Positions 63,987 through 64,000 of a stretch of 64,000 nucleotides of DNA are shown here, in pieces (position 1 is the stretch's first letter; every line of letters begins with the position of its first letter). The notes beneath the pieces were generated by a model that made no database searches, was not told the DNA's origin, and saw nothing but the letters and a program-made list of their open reading frames with translations. Made by a program: the position numbers and the translations under genes. This DNA is from JAKAGZ01 sp964412105 (GTDB taxonomy: Bacteria; Bacteroidota; Ignavibacteria; Ignavibacteriales; Ignavibacteriaceae). The stretch spans positions 4,901 through 68,900 of the forward strand of contig CAYPNM010000014.1 of the NCBI GenBank assembly GCA_964412105.1, given 5' to 3'.

Positions 63987-64000
63987 TTTGGATTAGATTA

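Noticed and set aside
1..64000. CRISPR arrays, insertion sequences, integrases, rRNA genes
   Set aside because: No regularly spaced repeats, transposase-like proteins, integrase motifs or rRNA segments were seen in reading the window.

Overview
The window is an AT-rich bacterial chromosome segment from a draft assembly; two runs of exactly 100 N mark scaffold joins at 13838-13937 and 60555-60654. Two large secreted cytochromes end in the type IX secretion (T9SS) tail with the YPNPFNP-type motif. Together with DUF2851, a BFN nuclease, an UMF1 transporter and the purine/pyrimidine/mre gene layout, this points to the Bacteroidota/Chlorobi lineage, most likely Ignavibacteria. No CRISPR array, insertion sequence, integrase or phage module was seen; gene content is mostly chromosomal core with some lineage-specific parts.

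Layout. 1-2506: a MacA-like adaptor and the start of its ABC ATPase (cut by the window edge), then a CBS-domain protein. 2630-6483: a large secreted fusion of zinc peptidase, TolB-type propeller and outer-membrane barrel, then a hotdog thioesterase. 6574-14726: a redox module with two tandem paralogous nine-heme T9SS cytochromes behind a single-domain receiver, divergent from a histidine kinase carrying a c-type heme motif in its sensor region and a sigma-54-type response regulator. 14826-20643: a five-gene operon, Xaa-Pro aminopeptidase, proline dehydrogenase-family enzyme, 4-hydroxy-2-oxoglutarate aldolase-like enzyme, alanine-glyoxylate-type aminotransferase and a secreted S37-type prolyl peptidase. 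20636-30434: a five-PAS kinase, PepD, TypA, ClpS, ETF beta/alpha and BFN nuclease. 30431-44585: thirteen same-strand genes covering nucleotide synthesis (pyrG, purN, purH, dcd, pyrF) and cell shape (mreB, mreC, mreD, mrdA, rodA). 45209-53215: Sel1 protein, aminotransferase, UMF1 transporter, NusB, leucine dehydrogenase, DUF218 and a lytic transglycosylase-like protein. 53263-53539: a tRNA-Gly/tRNA-Cys unit with promoter and terminator. 54078-63986: a DUF4382 lipoprotein, nagB with an AmpG-like transporter, a HerA-like ATPase, several small membrane or secreted proteins without recognised function, an HNH protein and a secreted SnoaL-like protein.

The strongest candidate for something undescribed is the 14826-20643 operon. 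Its enzymes match, step for step, the animal mitochondrial route for trans-4-hydroxyproline (proline dehydrogenase 2, HOGA1, AGXT), with an exported and an intracellular proline-specific peptidase that could supply the substrate. The proline dehydrogenase has Leu278 where proline-specific enzymes carry the Tyr that discriminates against hydroxyproline. The 3-hydroxy-P5C dehydrogenase and the 4-hydroxyglutamate transaminase are not in the window. The second candidate is the heme-sensor two-component system facing the surface multiheme cytochromes, a likely redox-responsive electron-transfer module.
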